A DNA stretch of 64,000 bases. Source: Hymenobacter jejuensis (GTDB lineage: Bacteria > Bacteroidota > Bacteroidia > Cytophagales > Hymenobacteraceae). Below are positions 42,825 through 51,620 of the stretch, in pieces. Below the pieces are notes generated by a model. The model did not search any database. It was not told the origin of the DNA and saw only the letters and a program-made list of their open reading frames with translations. The number at the start of each line of letters is the position of its first letter. The stretch's first letter is position 1. The stretch spans positions 4,836,001 to 4,900,000 of the forward strand of contig NZ_CP040896.1 in assembly GCF_006337165.1 (NCBI RefSeq). The letters are read 5' to 3'. A program made the position numbers and the translations under genes.

Positions 42825-44030
42825 ATGACTTCTTCGACCTCCGATCCTGCGGTTTCCATACCCCTCCCCGATGCCGATGCCACCAACGGTTCTGCGGAAG
42901 GCCGCATCCGGGTTTCCGATCGGGATGCCACCCGGCAGGCGCACATGCAGAGCGTGGGCCAGCGGCCGGGCACCCTGCAAATCCATCCCGGCTCGCTCAA
43001 TCCGCGCCTTTTTCTGATTTCTTACGACGAAGATTTCTTCCAGGAGCGTGAGTATTTCGACTACGACGCGCTGCTTGCGTTTGTGCGCGAGAACCCCGAA
43101 CGGCGCCATTGGATTGACGTGCGCGGCTACAACGACCTGCCCCTGATGGAGCAGATCATGAACGATTTTGGCCTGCATCCGCTGCAAATGGAAGACGTGC
43201 TGGGCGACTACCAACGGGCCAAGGTGGAGATATTCGACAAGAACCGCCTGTTTATGGTGTCGCGCATGACGGATTTTACCTCGCAGTGGGAAATCGACGA
43301 CGACCAGCTCTCCATCTTCACCGGGCCCAACTACGTGCTCACGTTTCAGGACGACTACGACGACTGCCTTGAGCCAGTTCGTAACCGCATCCGGTCGGGC
43401 ATGAGCCACATTTTGCGGTATTCGTCGCTGTACTTGGCTTACGCGCTCACCGACGTGGTTCTCGATCATTATTACCCCACCATGGCCGCCATTGGCGACT
43501 ATGTGGAGGCCTTGGAAGACCGCATTTTCCACGGCCGCACCGACCGCCGCATGCTCAGTCGCATCCTGCACATCAAGAAAGACATCGTGCGCTTCCGGCG
43601 CCTCGTGTACCCCGAGCGCGACAAAATTGCCGAGATTCTGCGCCTGCCCGACGACATCGTGCCCGACGATATAAAGGTCTTTTACAAAGACTGTTACGAC
43701 CACGCCATCCAAGCCATGGACTTGGCCGAAAGCTACCGCGAATCGGTCACCAGCCTCGTGGACCTGTTCATGTCGAACCAAAGCAACCGCATGAACGAGG
43801 TGATGAAAGTACTGACCATCATCAGCAGCATCTTCATTCCGCTGAGCTTTGTAGTCGGGCTGTACGGCATGAATTTTCAGCGGGAAAACCCTAATGGCGG
43901 CATCAATTACCTCAACATGCCCGAGCTCTATCACCCGCTGGGCTACCCGATTTTGATTGGTGTGCTGCTGCTCATTGTCATTGTGCAGCTGGTGTATTTT
44001 TATCGAAAAGGCTGGCTGACCAATAACTGA
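42825..44030 (+). CDS. corA: CorA-type magnesium/cobalt transporter
   Basis: This 401-aa protein has the CorA layout. A large cytosolic N-terminal funnel domain (about 50-335) is followed by two membrane helices at the C-terminus. The pore signature YGMNF lies at the end of the first helix and an acidic/Asn loop follows (ENPNGGINY). CorA pentamers pass Mg2+ and related ions down the gradient. The C-terminal Tyr-Arg-Lys-rich end faces the cytosol. The N-terminal 45 residues are Pro/Asp-rich and probably disordered. It ends before a 53-bp palindrome shared with the convergent gene. Confidence 0.93.
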   Translation: MTSSTSDPAVSIPLPDADATNGSAEGRIRVSDRDATRQAHMQSVGQRPGTLQIHPGSLNPRLFLISYDEDFFQEREYFDYDALLAFVRENPERRHWIDVRGYNDLPLMEQIMNDFGLHPLQMEDVLGDYQRAKVEIFDKNRLFMVSRMTDFTSQWEIDDDQLSIFTGPNYVLTFQDDYDDCLEPVRNRIRSGMSHILRYSSLYLAYALTDVVLDHYYPTMAAIGDYVEALEDRIFHGRTDRRMLSRILHIKKDIVRFRRLVYPERDKIAEILRLPDDIVPDDIKVFYKDCYDHAIQAMDLAESYRESVTSLVDLFMSNQSNRMNEVMKVLTIISSIFIPLSFVVGLYGMNFQRENPNGGINYLNMPELYHPLGYPILIGVLLLIVIVQLVYFYRKGWLTNN

Positions 44031-44060
44031 TCGTGAAGAATTAACCGTCTAGCCAACTCA

Positions 44061-44113
44061 AAAGCCAATACATATACCTCTTTGATAATCAAATAGTTAT
44101 ATGTATTGGCTTT
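44061..44113. repeat. Long AT-rich palindrome between convergent genes, core TTGATAATCAA
   Basis: The 25-nt arms match at 23 positions around the centre TAA. It is the only terminator-like structure between the corA and 914-aa genes, but it has no GC-rich stem. It begins 30 bp after the corA stop and ends 5 bp before the other stop. Confidence 0.9.
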
Positions 44114-44118
44114 AATGA

Positions 44119-46863
44119 TCAATTCAATTTCAAAGCAGTCCTCCGAAGCTCGTTGCCGACTACACGATACAGCTGGTACGTGTTGGCAGCGGCATCAAAT
44201 TCGAGCCCAACTTCGGGTGCGCTATTGTCGAAGCTTTGGTTGGCTACGAAGCGGCCTTTGGCGTCGAACAGATACACTTTATGCGGGCCGGTTTCGGTGA
44301 GGGCAAATACGCGGTGGCCGTTACCGAAGTTGAAATACTGCGCCGATTTCAGAGCGGAAGTCACGAAGGTTTTGGAGAGAATGGCCTGTCCCGAAGGGTC
44401 AAACCAATCCGTCAGGCCGCCCTGTTCGCGTAACACCGTATAGCTTTTGCCTTGCTGATCGGGCACTACCCGAAAGACCGAATTACGGCTCCAGGTGGCT
44501 ACCCGGCTGCGGCTGACCACGTCGCCGCTGAGGTTGAAGCTCACACGCTCGCCGTGTTGGCTGACGACCGTCAGACGCGTGCGCCGCAGTGTCGGGCCAA
44601 TTTCCACAAAGGCGCCCGAGTGCAGCCGCGCGCCAACGCTGATGGGAAACCCCGGATACACCCCGCCCTGCTGATCAAAAGCGTAGATGTAGCCGTTTTC
44701 GAGCAGGGCTACTACCACATCGCGCCCCCCCACGACCAGCAGTTGAGGCGGAGCAGCCAAGCCAAAATCCAGCTGTTTAGGTTGCCAACCGGCGTATGTG
44801 TTGCCGTTGGTGTCGTAGAGAAAAAGGTTGCTGCTCCGGCCGCTCACCAGCAGCCGCGGGGCGCTGCGGCCATCGGAAGGCGAAACTGCCAGCGCGGTAA
44901 CCTGCACCGTGTCAGGCATATTCAAAGGAAACCCGGCTAGTTCCTGGCCCTGGTCGCCGAGCAGGTGCAAACGATTAGGAGTAGCAAACAAAGTACCCGC
45001 GTTTCCTCCCGGCAGCGACAGGCGCTTAATTCTGCCGACCACCGCGCCCGCCAACGAGTCGGACCACGCCACTACATTGTCGGGCGTGATGTAGTGCAGC
45101 ACCTGCCCCTGATCCTGTACCAGCACACCCGGCGTACGCGCGCCCGAAACGGGCACCAGCGTGGGAGCGCTGCTCAGGGGCGTTTTGAAGGCGAGCAAAG
45201 TACCGGTTTCGGTCTGGGTCTGGGGCCGCGCAACGGCGGGTCCGGAGGCCGGATGGCGAAACACAAACTGCGTAAAATACTGCGCATCCGCCTCGGATTC
45301 GTTGGCGGCCGGCACGAACTGAAATGCGATCTGGGGAAAGCGTTTGAACAGCGTTTCGTTGCGCAACAAGCCGGCCCGGCGGTCTTCTACCAAAGCGCGC
45401 AGCAGCACGTTCCAGCAATTGCGCGTGTCCATGAACACGCTGAGGCGAGCGAGGGGCTGAGTGTCTTGCAGGAAGGCTACTTGCGTCGGTGAGCGCGTCC
45501 AGACCTCCCCTGCCGTTACGTCGGTGAGCCAGAGGCGCAGGGCCGCTGGGTCTTCGGCAAACGCCAGATAATTACCCACTTGCGCTACCGAGGCCGTACC
45601 AAAGTTGGAAAACAGCGGTCCGAGTAGTCGCGCGGGTAGCTCGGGTACGCCGGTTTGGTGAATCTGATACGGGCCCACACGCTCAAACGAAGGGCTGGCG
45701 CCTACCGCCCGCCGCAGCTGCCCGAGCAAGGCGCCTACGCGCGCCGGAGTTTCGCAATACACCAAAGCAAGTTTGGCCGGTTTCTGCCGCGCCGACACCG
45801 ACGACAAATAGCACAAGGCCGCTTCCTGCGACAGCGAAACAGCCAGGCTGTCGATGAGCGGGCCGCTGGTTGCGCCCAGCGTGTCGGCGGCGGGCGCCGC
45901 TTGGCGTGGTTCGCGCAGTACCGTCGTTTTGTCAAGCCCCAGATGCACCAGCAGCGCCGTGCGCAACGACAGCACCTCTGCCATGCGCAACCGCTGCGCC
46001 GACTGGCCCCGCAACTGCTGGTGCAGCGCATCGCGGGCCGTTTCGGGGTTGGCGAAGCCGTTGAATAACACTCTGTTACCAATCAGCTTCATTTCCATGA
46101 GGCTATTGCGGCTCAGGCTGGTAAGCGCAGCCAAGTCGGGCCCCAACTCGGAGCGGAAGAACACGCCCAAAAACTGCGGCAGCCGCCGGTAATTAATCAG
46201 CAACGCCGCATCCACATCTTTAAGACGCAGATAATCAGTGGATTGGAATTCTGAGGCTACGGTAGGCGCTTCCGGATGTTCGAGCCGACGCACAACGCCT
46301 TCTACCAGTTCGGCATTGGCGCTGATTACCAAGTGATTGCGGTAGTTGAAGAACGTCATGCCGGAGCCCGTACGGCGGTCGCGGACGTCGGTGAGCTGCT
46401 CGCCACGGTAGTCGCGGGTAGCCACTTGGTAGCGGGCGTCGCGGGCCAAGCCATCGACGAGGCCGCGCACCTGCCGATACTCGCGCACCGTGCCAATGGG
46501 TACCTGAAACAGCACATCAAACTTCGCCGGGCCCGTCACGTGCACCGAGGTAAACACTTTCTTGGTGCCCAGAAACCGCAACACCACGTTGCGCGACCCG
46601 GCCACGCTGTCTACCAACGCGAGGTTGTCTTCGACTTGTTGGAAATAGTTGACGGCCGTTAGGTTGTCCCAAAGCTGGGTTTCCTTCAGGTGCCGCACGA
46701 GCGTGGGATGGTCGCGGGTGGCCATCACCAGCACGGCATCGTCGGGCACGAGCGACCACGGGTCGACGGGAACGGCGGCCACGGCACGGCGGTAATACAC
46801 ATAGGAGCCCAAAGCTGAAACCAGCAGCAGACCCACTAAAAACACCAGTAGCTTTTGCGACAT
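44119..46863 (-). CDS. Large membrane-anchored protein of unknown function (DUF3352-like, propeller-like C-terminus)
   Basis: From the ATG at 46863 this is a 914-aa protein with one N-terminal membrane helix (about 5-24). A long alpha/beta region (about 30-530) opens SLVPDDAVLVMATRDHPTLV, reminiscent of the DUF3352 group. The C-terminal third (about 590-914) has repeated strands such as LGDQGQELAGFPLN, YDTNGNTYAGW and FDQQGGVYPGFPIS, suggesting a beta-propeller. It is probably anchored in the inner membrane and faces the periplasm. A TACTTTTG box (46891-46898, minus) supports this start rather than 46893. Function unknown. Confidence 0.65.
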   Translation of the reverse strand: MSQKLLVFLVGLLLVSALGSYVYYRRAVAAVPVDPWSLVPDDAVLVMATRDHPTLVRHLKETQLWDNLTAVNYFQQVEDNLALVDSVAGSRNVVLRFLGTKKVFTSVHVTGPAKFDVLFQVPIGTVREYRQVRGLVDGLARDARYQVATRDYRGEQLTDVRDRRTGSGMTFFNYRNHLVISANAELVEGVVRRLEHPEAPTVASEFQSTDYLRLKDVDAALLINYRRLPQFLGVFFRSELGPDLAALTSLSRNSLMEMKLIGNRVLFNGFANPETARDALHQQLRGQSAQRLRMAEVLSLRTALLVHLGLDKTTVLREPRQAAPAADTLGATSGPLIDSLAVSLSQEAALCYLSSVSARQKPAKLALVYCETPARVGALLGQLRRAVGASPSFERVGPYQIHQTGVPELPARLLGPLFSNFGTASVAQVGNYLAFAEDPAALRLWLTDVTAGEVWTRSPTQVAFLQDTQPLARLSVFMDTRNCWNVLLRALVEDRRAGLLRNETLFKRFPQIAFQFVPAANESEADAQYFTQFVFRHPASGPAVARPQTQTETGTLLAFKTPLSSAPTLVPVSGARTPGVLVQDQGQVLHYITPDNVVAWSDSLAGAVVGRIKRLSLPGGNAGTLFATPNRLHLLGDQGQELAGFPLNMPDTVQVTALAVSPSDGRSAPRLLVSGRSSNLFLYDTNGNTYAGWQPKQLDFGLAAPPQLLVVGGRDVVVALLENGYIYAFDQQGGVYPGFPISVGARLHSGAFVEIGPTLRRTRLTVVSQHGERVSFNLSGDVVSRSRVATWSRNSVFRVVPDQQGKSYTVLREQGGLTDWFDPSGQAILSKTFVTSALKSAQYFNFGNGHRVFALTETGPHKVYLFDAKGRFVANQSFDNSAPEVGLEFDAAANTYQLYRVVGNELRRTALKLN

Positions 46864-46890
46864 CAAGCGGCGGTGAAAAGACAAGGGCTG

Positions 46891-46898
46891 CAAAAGTA
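46891..46898 (-). promoter_or_regulatory. -7 promoter box (TACTTTTG)
   Basis: A TAnnTTTG match on the minus strand, 27 bp before the ATG at 46863 of the large membrane-anchored protein. Confidence 0.5.
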
Positions 46899-46997
46899 GC
46901 TATTCGGCAGAAGCCGCGGGAAAGTTGCGCGCCAAGGCACAGCCCGACAGTACGTTTTTTCTATCTTCAGCCCCTCATTCCGAACTTATTCCCCTTT

Positions 46998-48455
46998 ATG
47001 TCCGAAAAGCAAGGCCACTTTCAGCGCGCCATTACGCTCTTTGATGCCATTATGATCGTGACCGGCAGCATGATTGGCTCCGGTATTTTTATTGTCTCGG
47101 CCGACATCGCACGGCAAGTTGGCTCGGCGGGCTGGCTGATTGTGGTGTGGCTCGTGACGGGCTTTATCACGCTGGCCGGCGCCGTTAGCTACGGCGAGCT
47201 GGCGGCTATGTTCCCTAAAGTCGGCGGCCAGTACGTGTACCTGCGCGAGGCCTATAACAAGCTGACGGCCTTTCTCTATGGCTGGACGCTGTTTCTGGTC
47301 ATCCAAACCGGCGTAATTGCGGCGGTAGCCGTGGCGTTTGCCAAGTTCACGGGCGTTCTCATTCCGTGGTTCAGCGAAGCTCATGTGCTATTCACCGTCG
47401 GCAGCTTCCAATTCACTACGGTGCAACTACTTGCTATTGTGTTGATTGTGGGACTTACCGCTGTCAATTCGCGGGGCGTGCGCAGCGGCAAGCTCATTGC
47501 CAACATCTTCGGCAGCACCAAGCTGGTGGCGTTGTTTGGACTGATTGTGTTTGGCCTAGCGCTGGGCATCAACAAGCAAACCGTCGACCTCAACTTCCAC
47601 GACCTCTGGACGGCCACGCGCTACATACCTGGCGCTCCTGCCCTGCCGCTCGGCGGCTGGGCACTGATCACGGCCATCGGGTTGGCCATGACGGGCTCGC
47701 TGTTCAGCTCCGATTCGTGGAATAACATCGGGTTTTCGGGCGACGAAATCGTCAATCCGCAGCGCACGATTGTGCTGAGCATGGCCATCGGAACGGCTAT
47801 TGTTACGGCCCTTTACATCCTAATCAACATTGTGTACCTGCTGGTGCTGCCCCTGCAAGGCGACCCCAACGCGACGACCGTAGCAGGCCGTGGCATCATG
47901 TTCGCCACCAACGACCGCGTCGCCACTGCCGTCGTCGAGAGCATTCTGGGCCGCGCGGGGGCTTATTTCATGGCCGTGCTCATCATGATCAGCACGTTCA
48001 GCGCCAACAACAGCATTCTGCTCAGCGGTGCCCGCGCCTACTACGCCATGGCTGCCGACGGCCTGTTTTTCCCTGGCATGGCGCGCCTCAACAAAGCCGG
48101 CGTGCCGGGTGTAGCCTTATGGGCCCAGTGTCTGTGGGCCAGTGGGTTGTGCCTTTCGGGCTCGTATGGGCAGCTGCTCAACTACGTGATGTTCTCGGTG
48201 ATTCTGTTTTACGTGATCACCATTGTTGGCATTTTTGTGCTGCGCCGCACTCGCCCCGATGCCCCGCGCCCCTATCGGGCGGCTGGCTACCCTTTTATTC
48301 CGCTGCTGTACGTGGTGCTGGCCTCCGCTTTCTGCCTCATCTTACTCCTCGACCCCAGCACTTCCACTTACTCCCAACGCGGTCTGGGTTTGGTTGCCCT
48401 GGGCGTACCGGTGTACTTCATCTTCCGAAATCGCTTTGGCAATAAGCCTATATAA
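46998..48455 (+). CDS. APC-family amino acid permease
   Basis: This 485-aa inner-membrane protein has about twelve helices and the APC family opening. MIVTGSMIGSGIFIVSADIA contains the GSGIF substrate-binding break of helix 1, and GWLIVVWLVTGFITLAGAVSYGEL covers helix 2. FAKFTGVL, NIGFSGDEIVNPQRTI and a C-terminal RTRPDAPRPYRAAGYPFIP loop follow. It probably imports or exchanges amino acids with protons or antiport; the substrate is unknown. The TAA stop begins the left arm of an AT-rich palindrome, and a perfect terminator follows 33 bp later. Confidence 0.9.
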   Translation: MSEKQGHFQRAITLFDAIMIVTGSMIGSGIFIVSADIARQVGSAGWLIVVWLVTGFITLAGAVSYGELAAMFPKVGGQYVYLREAYNKLTAFLYGWTLFLVIQTGVIAAVAVAFAKFTGVLIPWFSEAHVLFTVGSFQFTTVQLLAIVLIVGLTAVNSRGVRSGKLIANIFGSTKLVALFGLIVFGLALGINKQTVDLNFHDLWTATRYIPGAPALPLGGWALITAIGLAMTGSLFSSDSWNNIGFSGDEIVNPQRTIVLSMAIGTAIVTALYILINIVYLLVLPLQGDPNATTVAGRGIMFATNDRVATAVVESILGRAGAYFMAVLIMISTFSANNSILLSGARAYYAMAADGLFFPGMARLNKAGVPGVALWAQCLWASGLCLSGSYGQLLNYVMFSVILFYVITIVGIFVLRRTRPDAPRPYRAAGYPFIPLLYVVLASAFCLILLLDPSTSTYSQRGLGLVALGVPVYFIFRNRFGNKPI

Positions 48456-48477
48456 GTAATTACTAATCAATTGCTTA
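48453..48477. repeat. AT-rich palindrome starting at a stop codon, core TTACTAATCAA
   Basis: TAAGTAATTAC and TCAATTGCTTA are 8 of 11 complementary around TAA. The permease stop is the first three bases. A separate GC-rich terminator begins 11 bp later. Confidence 0.6.
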
Positions 48478-48487
48478 CCTATAAAAC

Positions 48488-48527
48488 AACAGAAAGCGCC
48501 TCTGCTATCGCAGAGGCGCTTTCTGTT
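48488..48527. terminator. Bidirectional rho-independent terminator
   Basis: A perfect 18-bp stem (AACAGAAAGCGCCTCTGC and complement) with loop TATC. It lies between the convergent permease and carboxypeptidase-regulatory-domain genes. Confidence 0.92.
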
Positions 48528-48546
48528 AAAATAATAACTCGAATTT

Positions 48547-49281
48547 CTACTTGCGGCGTCGGCGTTTTACGTCTTCGCGGGGCTGGAGGCTGACGGTAGT
48601 AGGCGCGCCGTTGCGCACGTGCGCTTCTTTGTCGTCGTAACCCGCGTAGCCATAGACGAGGGTGTTGTCGCCGGCAGGTGCTTCGAGCGAATAATTGCCT
48701 TTGGCATCGGTGCTGGTGCCTTTCTTGCTGCCTTTCAGAAAGACGGTGGCACCGGCCAGGGGCTCGCCCTCTTCGTCGAGGATGCGGCCGGAAAGCGTGA
48801 CGTTAGCGGGCGTCGCTTCGGCAACCGTTTCCGCAGGAGCCGGCTGAGCAGGGGCTGCACTCACGGTCTCTTCGACACGATTTACTTGATTATCAGCAAC
48901 TTTCTCTGCAACCTCAGCTTTGCCAGCGGCAACGGTTGGGGCTGCTTTTGCTTTGGATTTGTCTTTGGCATCTGCCAGAGGCGCAGAAGCCGTTTTTGCT
49001 GCGTCCGTGTTTTCGTCTTCTGGCTGGGCAGCGGGTTTCGCGGCCACTTCGCGAGTGCCCGTAACTGTTGCATCGCCTAGCACCATAGAAGGCATCATGC
49101 TGGAAACGGCATTGGAAGCCGTTTGGGATGGCACCAACGCATAGCTGGCGCCCGCCAGCAGCATGATGGCGCCGGCAATAATGGCCAGCCGGGTGTTGCC
49201 GGAAGCAAGCTGCTTCTCTTCGGCCAGCAACTGGTCGGTGTCCTGCGTTTCGGATTCGTACTGGGTAGAAGGTGTGCTCAT
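48547..49281 (-). CDS. Membrane-anchored protein with carboxypeptidase-regulatory-like domain
   Basis: This 244-aa protein has a cytosolic N-terminus (about 1-30), one membrane helix (about 32-50) and a long Ala/Pro/Lys-rich linker (about 70-160). One CarboxypepD_reg-like domain follows (about 163-235: LSGRILDEEGEPLAGATVFL, GTSTDAKGNYSLEAPAG), then an Arg-rich end. This beta-sandwich is often found at the N-terminus of TonB-dependent receptors; here it stands alone. It may be a surface or periplasmic binding module. The linker contains TTGATTATCAG (48886-48896), a near-match to the palindrome core. Confidence 0.8.
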   Translation of the reverse strand: MSTPSTQYESETQDTDQLLAEEKQLASGNTRLAIIAGAIMLLAGASYALVPSQTASNAVSSMMPSMVLGDATVTGTREVAAKPAAQPEDENTDAAKTASAPLADAKDKSKAKAAPTVAAGKAEVAEKVADNQVNRVEETVSAAPAQPAPAETVAEATPANVTLSGRILDEEGEPLAGATVFLKGSKKGTSTDAKGNYSLEAPAGDNTLVYGYAGYDDKEAHVRNGAPTTVSLQPREDVKRRRRK

Positions 49282-49517
49282 AGGTGGGAGGATTGAATTA
49301 AGGGAGTATGTAAAGGGTTATCAGAGCCAACTCATTCATTTGCACTTAACTATGATGAGATTGACAATCGGCTTTTCAGAGGTTGATAAAGGTATAACGA
49401 TGCCGATATCATCTCCAAATACCTGTGTGGCAGATATTATGCCAGTAGTTGCACTGCTCAAACCTTGACTTTGCCGTAGGGCAGCCAACCCTACTTTTTA
49501 ACCCAAATTTTGGGCAA

Positions 49518-49546
49518 CAAAAAACCCCGCGCTTGGGGCGCGGGGT
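49518..49546 (-). terminator. Rho-independent terminator of the hydrophilic-protein gene
   Basis: ACCCCGCGC/GCGCGGGGT with a 5-nt loop is followed on the minus strand by a T run, 21 bp past the stop at 49567. This supports the neighbouring minus-strand ORF as a real gene. Confidence 0.85.
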
Positions 49547-49566
49547 CGATCGTGGAGGGCTGAAGG

Positions 49567-49986
49567 CTAGGAGCCGGAGATGGTTTCGCTGTGCGATGGT
49601 TCGCCCGGCGTTTTCTTGTCATCGCCGAATTTCTGCTCGCCGGAACGCACGCTGTGGTCCAGCTCATACGTGCCTTCGACCTCAAAACCAGGGCCTTGGG
49701 CTTGCTCACCGGCGTCGTGGTGCTCGTTGCCGCCCTGGGGGTGGGTTTCGTCGCCGCCGATGTGCAGGTTTTCGAGCTGGTCTTTCTGATTGCTGCGCTG
49801 GGTGTAGCCTTGGGCGCCGGTATTGCGCAACGCCGACGGGTCGTTGGCTACTTTGCCGTTGCTTTCTTCTTCCTTGTAGTCCTTCTCGTTTTCGAGCCGC
49901 TCGTTCTTGGAAACGGGCGTGTTTTCGGTGATTTTCTCGTTTTCGTTGCCGTTGTCGTCGCTGCCAAACAAGTTATCAAGTATCAT
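49567..49986 (-). CDS. Small hydrophilic, probably disordered protein
   Basis: From the ATG at 49986 this is a 139-aa protein almost without hydrophobic stretches. It opens MILDNLFGSDDNGNENEK and is rich in Glu, Asp, Asn, Gln, Gly and Lys, ending GEPSHSETISGS. It resembles desiccation/stress-type hydrophilic proteins only in composition; I do not recognise a family. It is preferred over the long plus-strand frame covering the same DNA, because it has its own terminator and a sensible start. The plus-strand frame belongs to the FAD gene only from 50188. Confidence 0.6.
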   Translation of the reverse strand: MILDNLFGSDDNGNENEKITENTPVSKNERLENEKDYKEEESNGKVANDPSALRNTGAQGYTQRSNQKDQLENLHIGGDETHPQGGNEHHDAGEQAQGPGFEVEGTYELDHSVRSGEQKFGDDKKTPGEPSHSETISGS

Positions 49987-50147
49987 AGTAGTAAGCCGTT
50001 GGGGTGGAAATCTCAGAGATTGTCTGCCTTTGGTCTTACGCACTACAGCCGGGTTGGTTCGCTGCCACAACCGGAGGCACGCGGCACGGCCAAAAATCCG
50101 AATGCAGCGATAAAGAGTACCTTGAGAAACCCAGAGCCCGACCCGGC

Positions 50148-50155
50148 TACCTTTG
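50148..50155 (+). promoter_or_regulatory. -7 promoter box (TACCTTTG)
   Basis: A perfect TAnnTTTG 32 bp before the ATG at 50188 of the FAD-dependent oxidoreductase. It helps to exclude the long upstream extension of that frame. Confidence 0.6.
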
Positions 50156-50187
50156 ATTTTGTCTTTTTGCTTTCGTTCGCGCGTTCT

Positions 50188-51525
50188 ATGCACCTGATTA
50201 TTATTGGCAACGGCATTACCGGCATCACGGCGGCCCTGACCGTGCGACGCCTCCAGCCTACAGCTCGCATCACCATCGTTTCGGACGAAAGCGCACACCA
50301 CTACTCGCGCACCGCCCTGATGTATGTGTACATGGGCCACCTGCGCTATCCGGATATTAAGCCGCACGAAGATTGGTTTTGGGCCGAAAATAACTTGGAA
50401 CTGGTGCACGCCACCGCCACCCGCCTCGACGTGGAGAAGCGCCACGTGCACCTAAGTACCGGCCAGGCTCTGCCCTACGATAAGCTGCTACTGGCCACGG
50501 GCTCGGTGAGCAAATACCACGGCTGGCCGGGGCAGCACCTGCGCGGCGTGCAGGGCCTCTACGGTCTCCCCGATCTGGCCCAAATGGAGCGCGACACGCA
50601 CGGCATTCGGCAGGCGGTAGTGGTAGGCGGCGGCCTCATTGCGGTGGAGTTGGCCGAGATGCTGCACACCCGTGGCATTGCTGTAACTGTGTTGGTGCGC
50701 GATGCCCACTACTGGGCCAGCGTGCTGCCGCCCGAAGAAGCGCACCTCATCGATCGGCAATTCGCTCAGCATCACGTAGATATCCGTTACCGCACCGAGC
50801 TACGCGAGGTTGTGGGCGATGCCGAAGGACGCGTACAGGGCGTGATCACCAGCAAAGGAGAATCTATTGATTGTCAATGGGTTGGCATTGCCATTGGTGT
50901 CACTCCTAACTTGAGCATAACGCAGGATACGCCGGTGGAAACCGAGCGCGGCATTCTGGTGGACGAATTTTTGCAAACCAACATCCCGGGCGTGTACGCC
51001 GCCGGCGACTGCGCTCAGCACCGCCAGCCCGGCGCGGGCGAAGTGCCCATTGAGCAGCTGTGGTACACCGGCCGCATGCAGGGAGAAGCCGTCGCGCATA
51101 CGATCTGTGGCCAGACCACGCCCTACCGCCGAGGCGTGTGGTTCAACTCGGCCAAGTTTTTCAACCTCGAATACCAAACCTACGGCCGAGTGCCCGCGAG
51201 GCCGACGGCGGGTGAAGAAAGTTTCTATTGGGAACACCCAACCGGCCGGCAGTGCCTGCGCATCAATTTTTCACCCGCTCACAATCACGCCGTGTTGGGC
51301 TTCAATGCTTTAGGATTGCGTCTGCGCCACGAGGTGTGCGAACACTGGATCAGGACCAATACGCCGGTGCAAACGGTGCTCGCCAACTTGGGAGCTGCTA
51401 ATTTTGACCCCGAGTTTTTTCGGGAATACGAGCCCGACGTCATCCGCCAGTTTAACCAACAATTTCCCCAGCAGCCGGTAACTCTGCAGCGTCGCAAGGG
51501 GCTGTTTGCTAAACTTCTGGGGTAG
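50188..51525 (+). CDS. FAD-dependent NAD(P)H oxidoreductase
   Basis: This 445-aa pyridine nucleotide-disulphide-reductase-fold protein has FAD loop IIGNGITGITAALTVRR at the start. LLLATGSVSK and the NAD(P) loop VVVGGGLIAVELAEML (about 145-160) follow. The second FAD motif is PGVYAAGDCAQ (about 270-280). The C-terminal part (about 310-445) resembles the extra domain of nitrite-reductase-like or rubredoxin-reductase-like flavoproteins. No redox CxxC is seen, so electrons probably go to a separate carrier. It heads a group with a small membrane protein and a 4Fe-4S membrane protein. Bases 50867-50877 are an exact palindrome-family core inside the coding region. Confidence 0.87.
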   Translation: MHLIIIGNGITGITAALTVRRLQPTARITIVSDESAHHYSRTALMYVYMGHLRYPDIKPHEDWFWAENNLELVHATATRLDVEKRHVHLSTGQALPYDKLLLATGSVSKYHGWPGQHLRGVQGLYGLPDLAQMERDTHGIRQAVVVGGGLIAVELAEMLHTRGIAVTVLVRDAHYWASVLPPEEAHLIDRQFAQHHVDIRYRTELREVVGDAEGRVQGVITSKGESIDCQWVGIAIGVTPNLSITQDTPVETERGILVDEFLQTNIPGVYAAGDCAQHRQPGAGEVPIEQLWYTGRMQGEAVAHTICGQTTPYRRGVWFNSAKFFNLEYQTYGRVPARPTAGEESFYWEHPTGRQCLRINFSPAHNHAVLGFNALGLRLRHEVCEHWIRTNTPVQTVLANLGAANFDPEFFREYEPDVIRQFNQQFPQQPVTLQRRKGLFAKLLG

Positions 51526-51620
51526 CGTCCGGGAATTATCCGGGTGCGACTGCAAGTTATTTTGCTTCGCAACCGCTCGGTACCCGCATTTACATTTTGA
51601 TCATCTCAACGTCATTGCCC

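Noticed and set aside
42669..43934. 421-codon minus-strand frame opposite corA
   Set aside because: The plus strand carries a full CorA with the GMN pore motif; the antisense frame is Val/His/Gly-rich and shows no domain.
49591..50187. Long upstream extension of the FAD oxidoreductase frame
   Set aside because: A TACCTTTG promoter box lies at 50148-50155 and the FAD-binding N-terminus begins at 50188; a separate minus-strand gene with its own terminator occupies this stretch.
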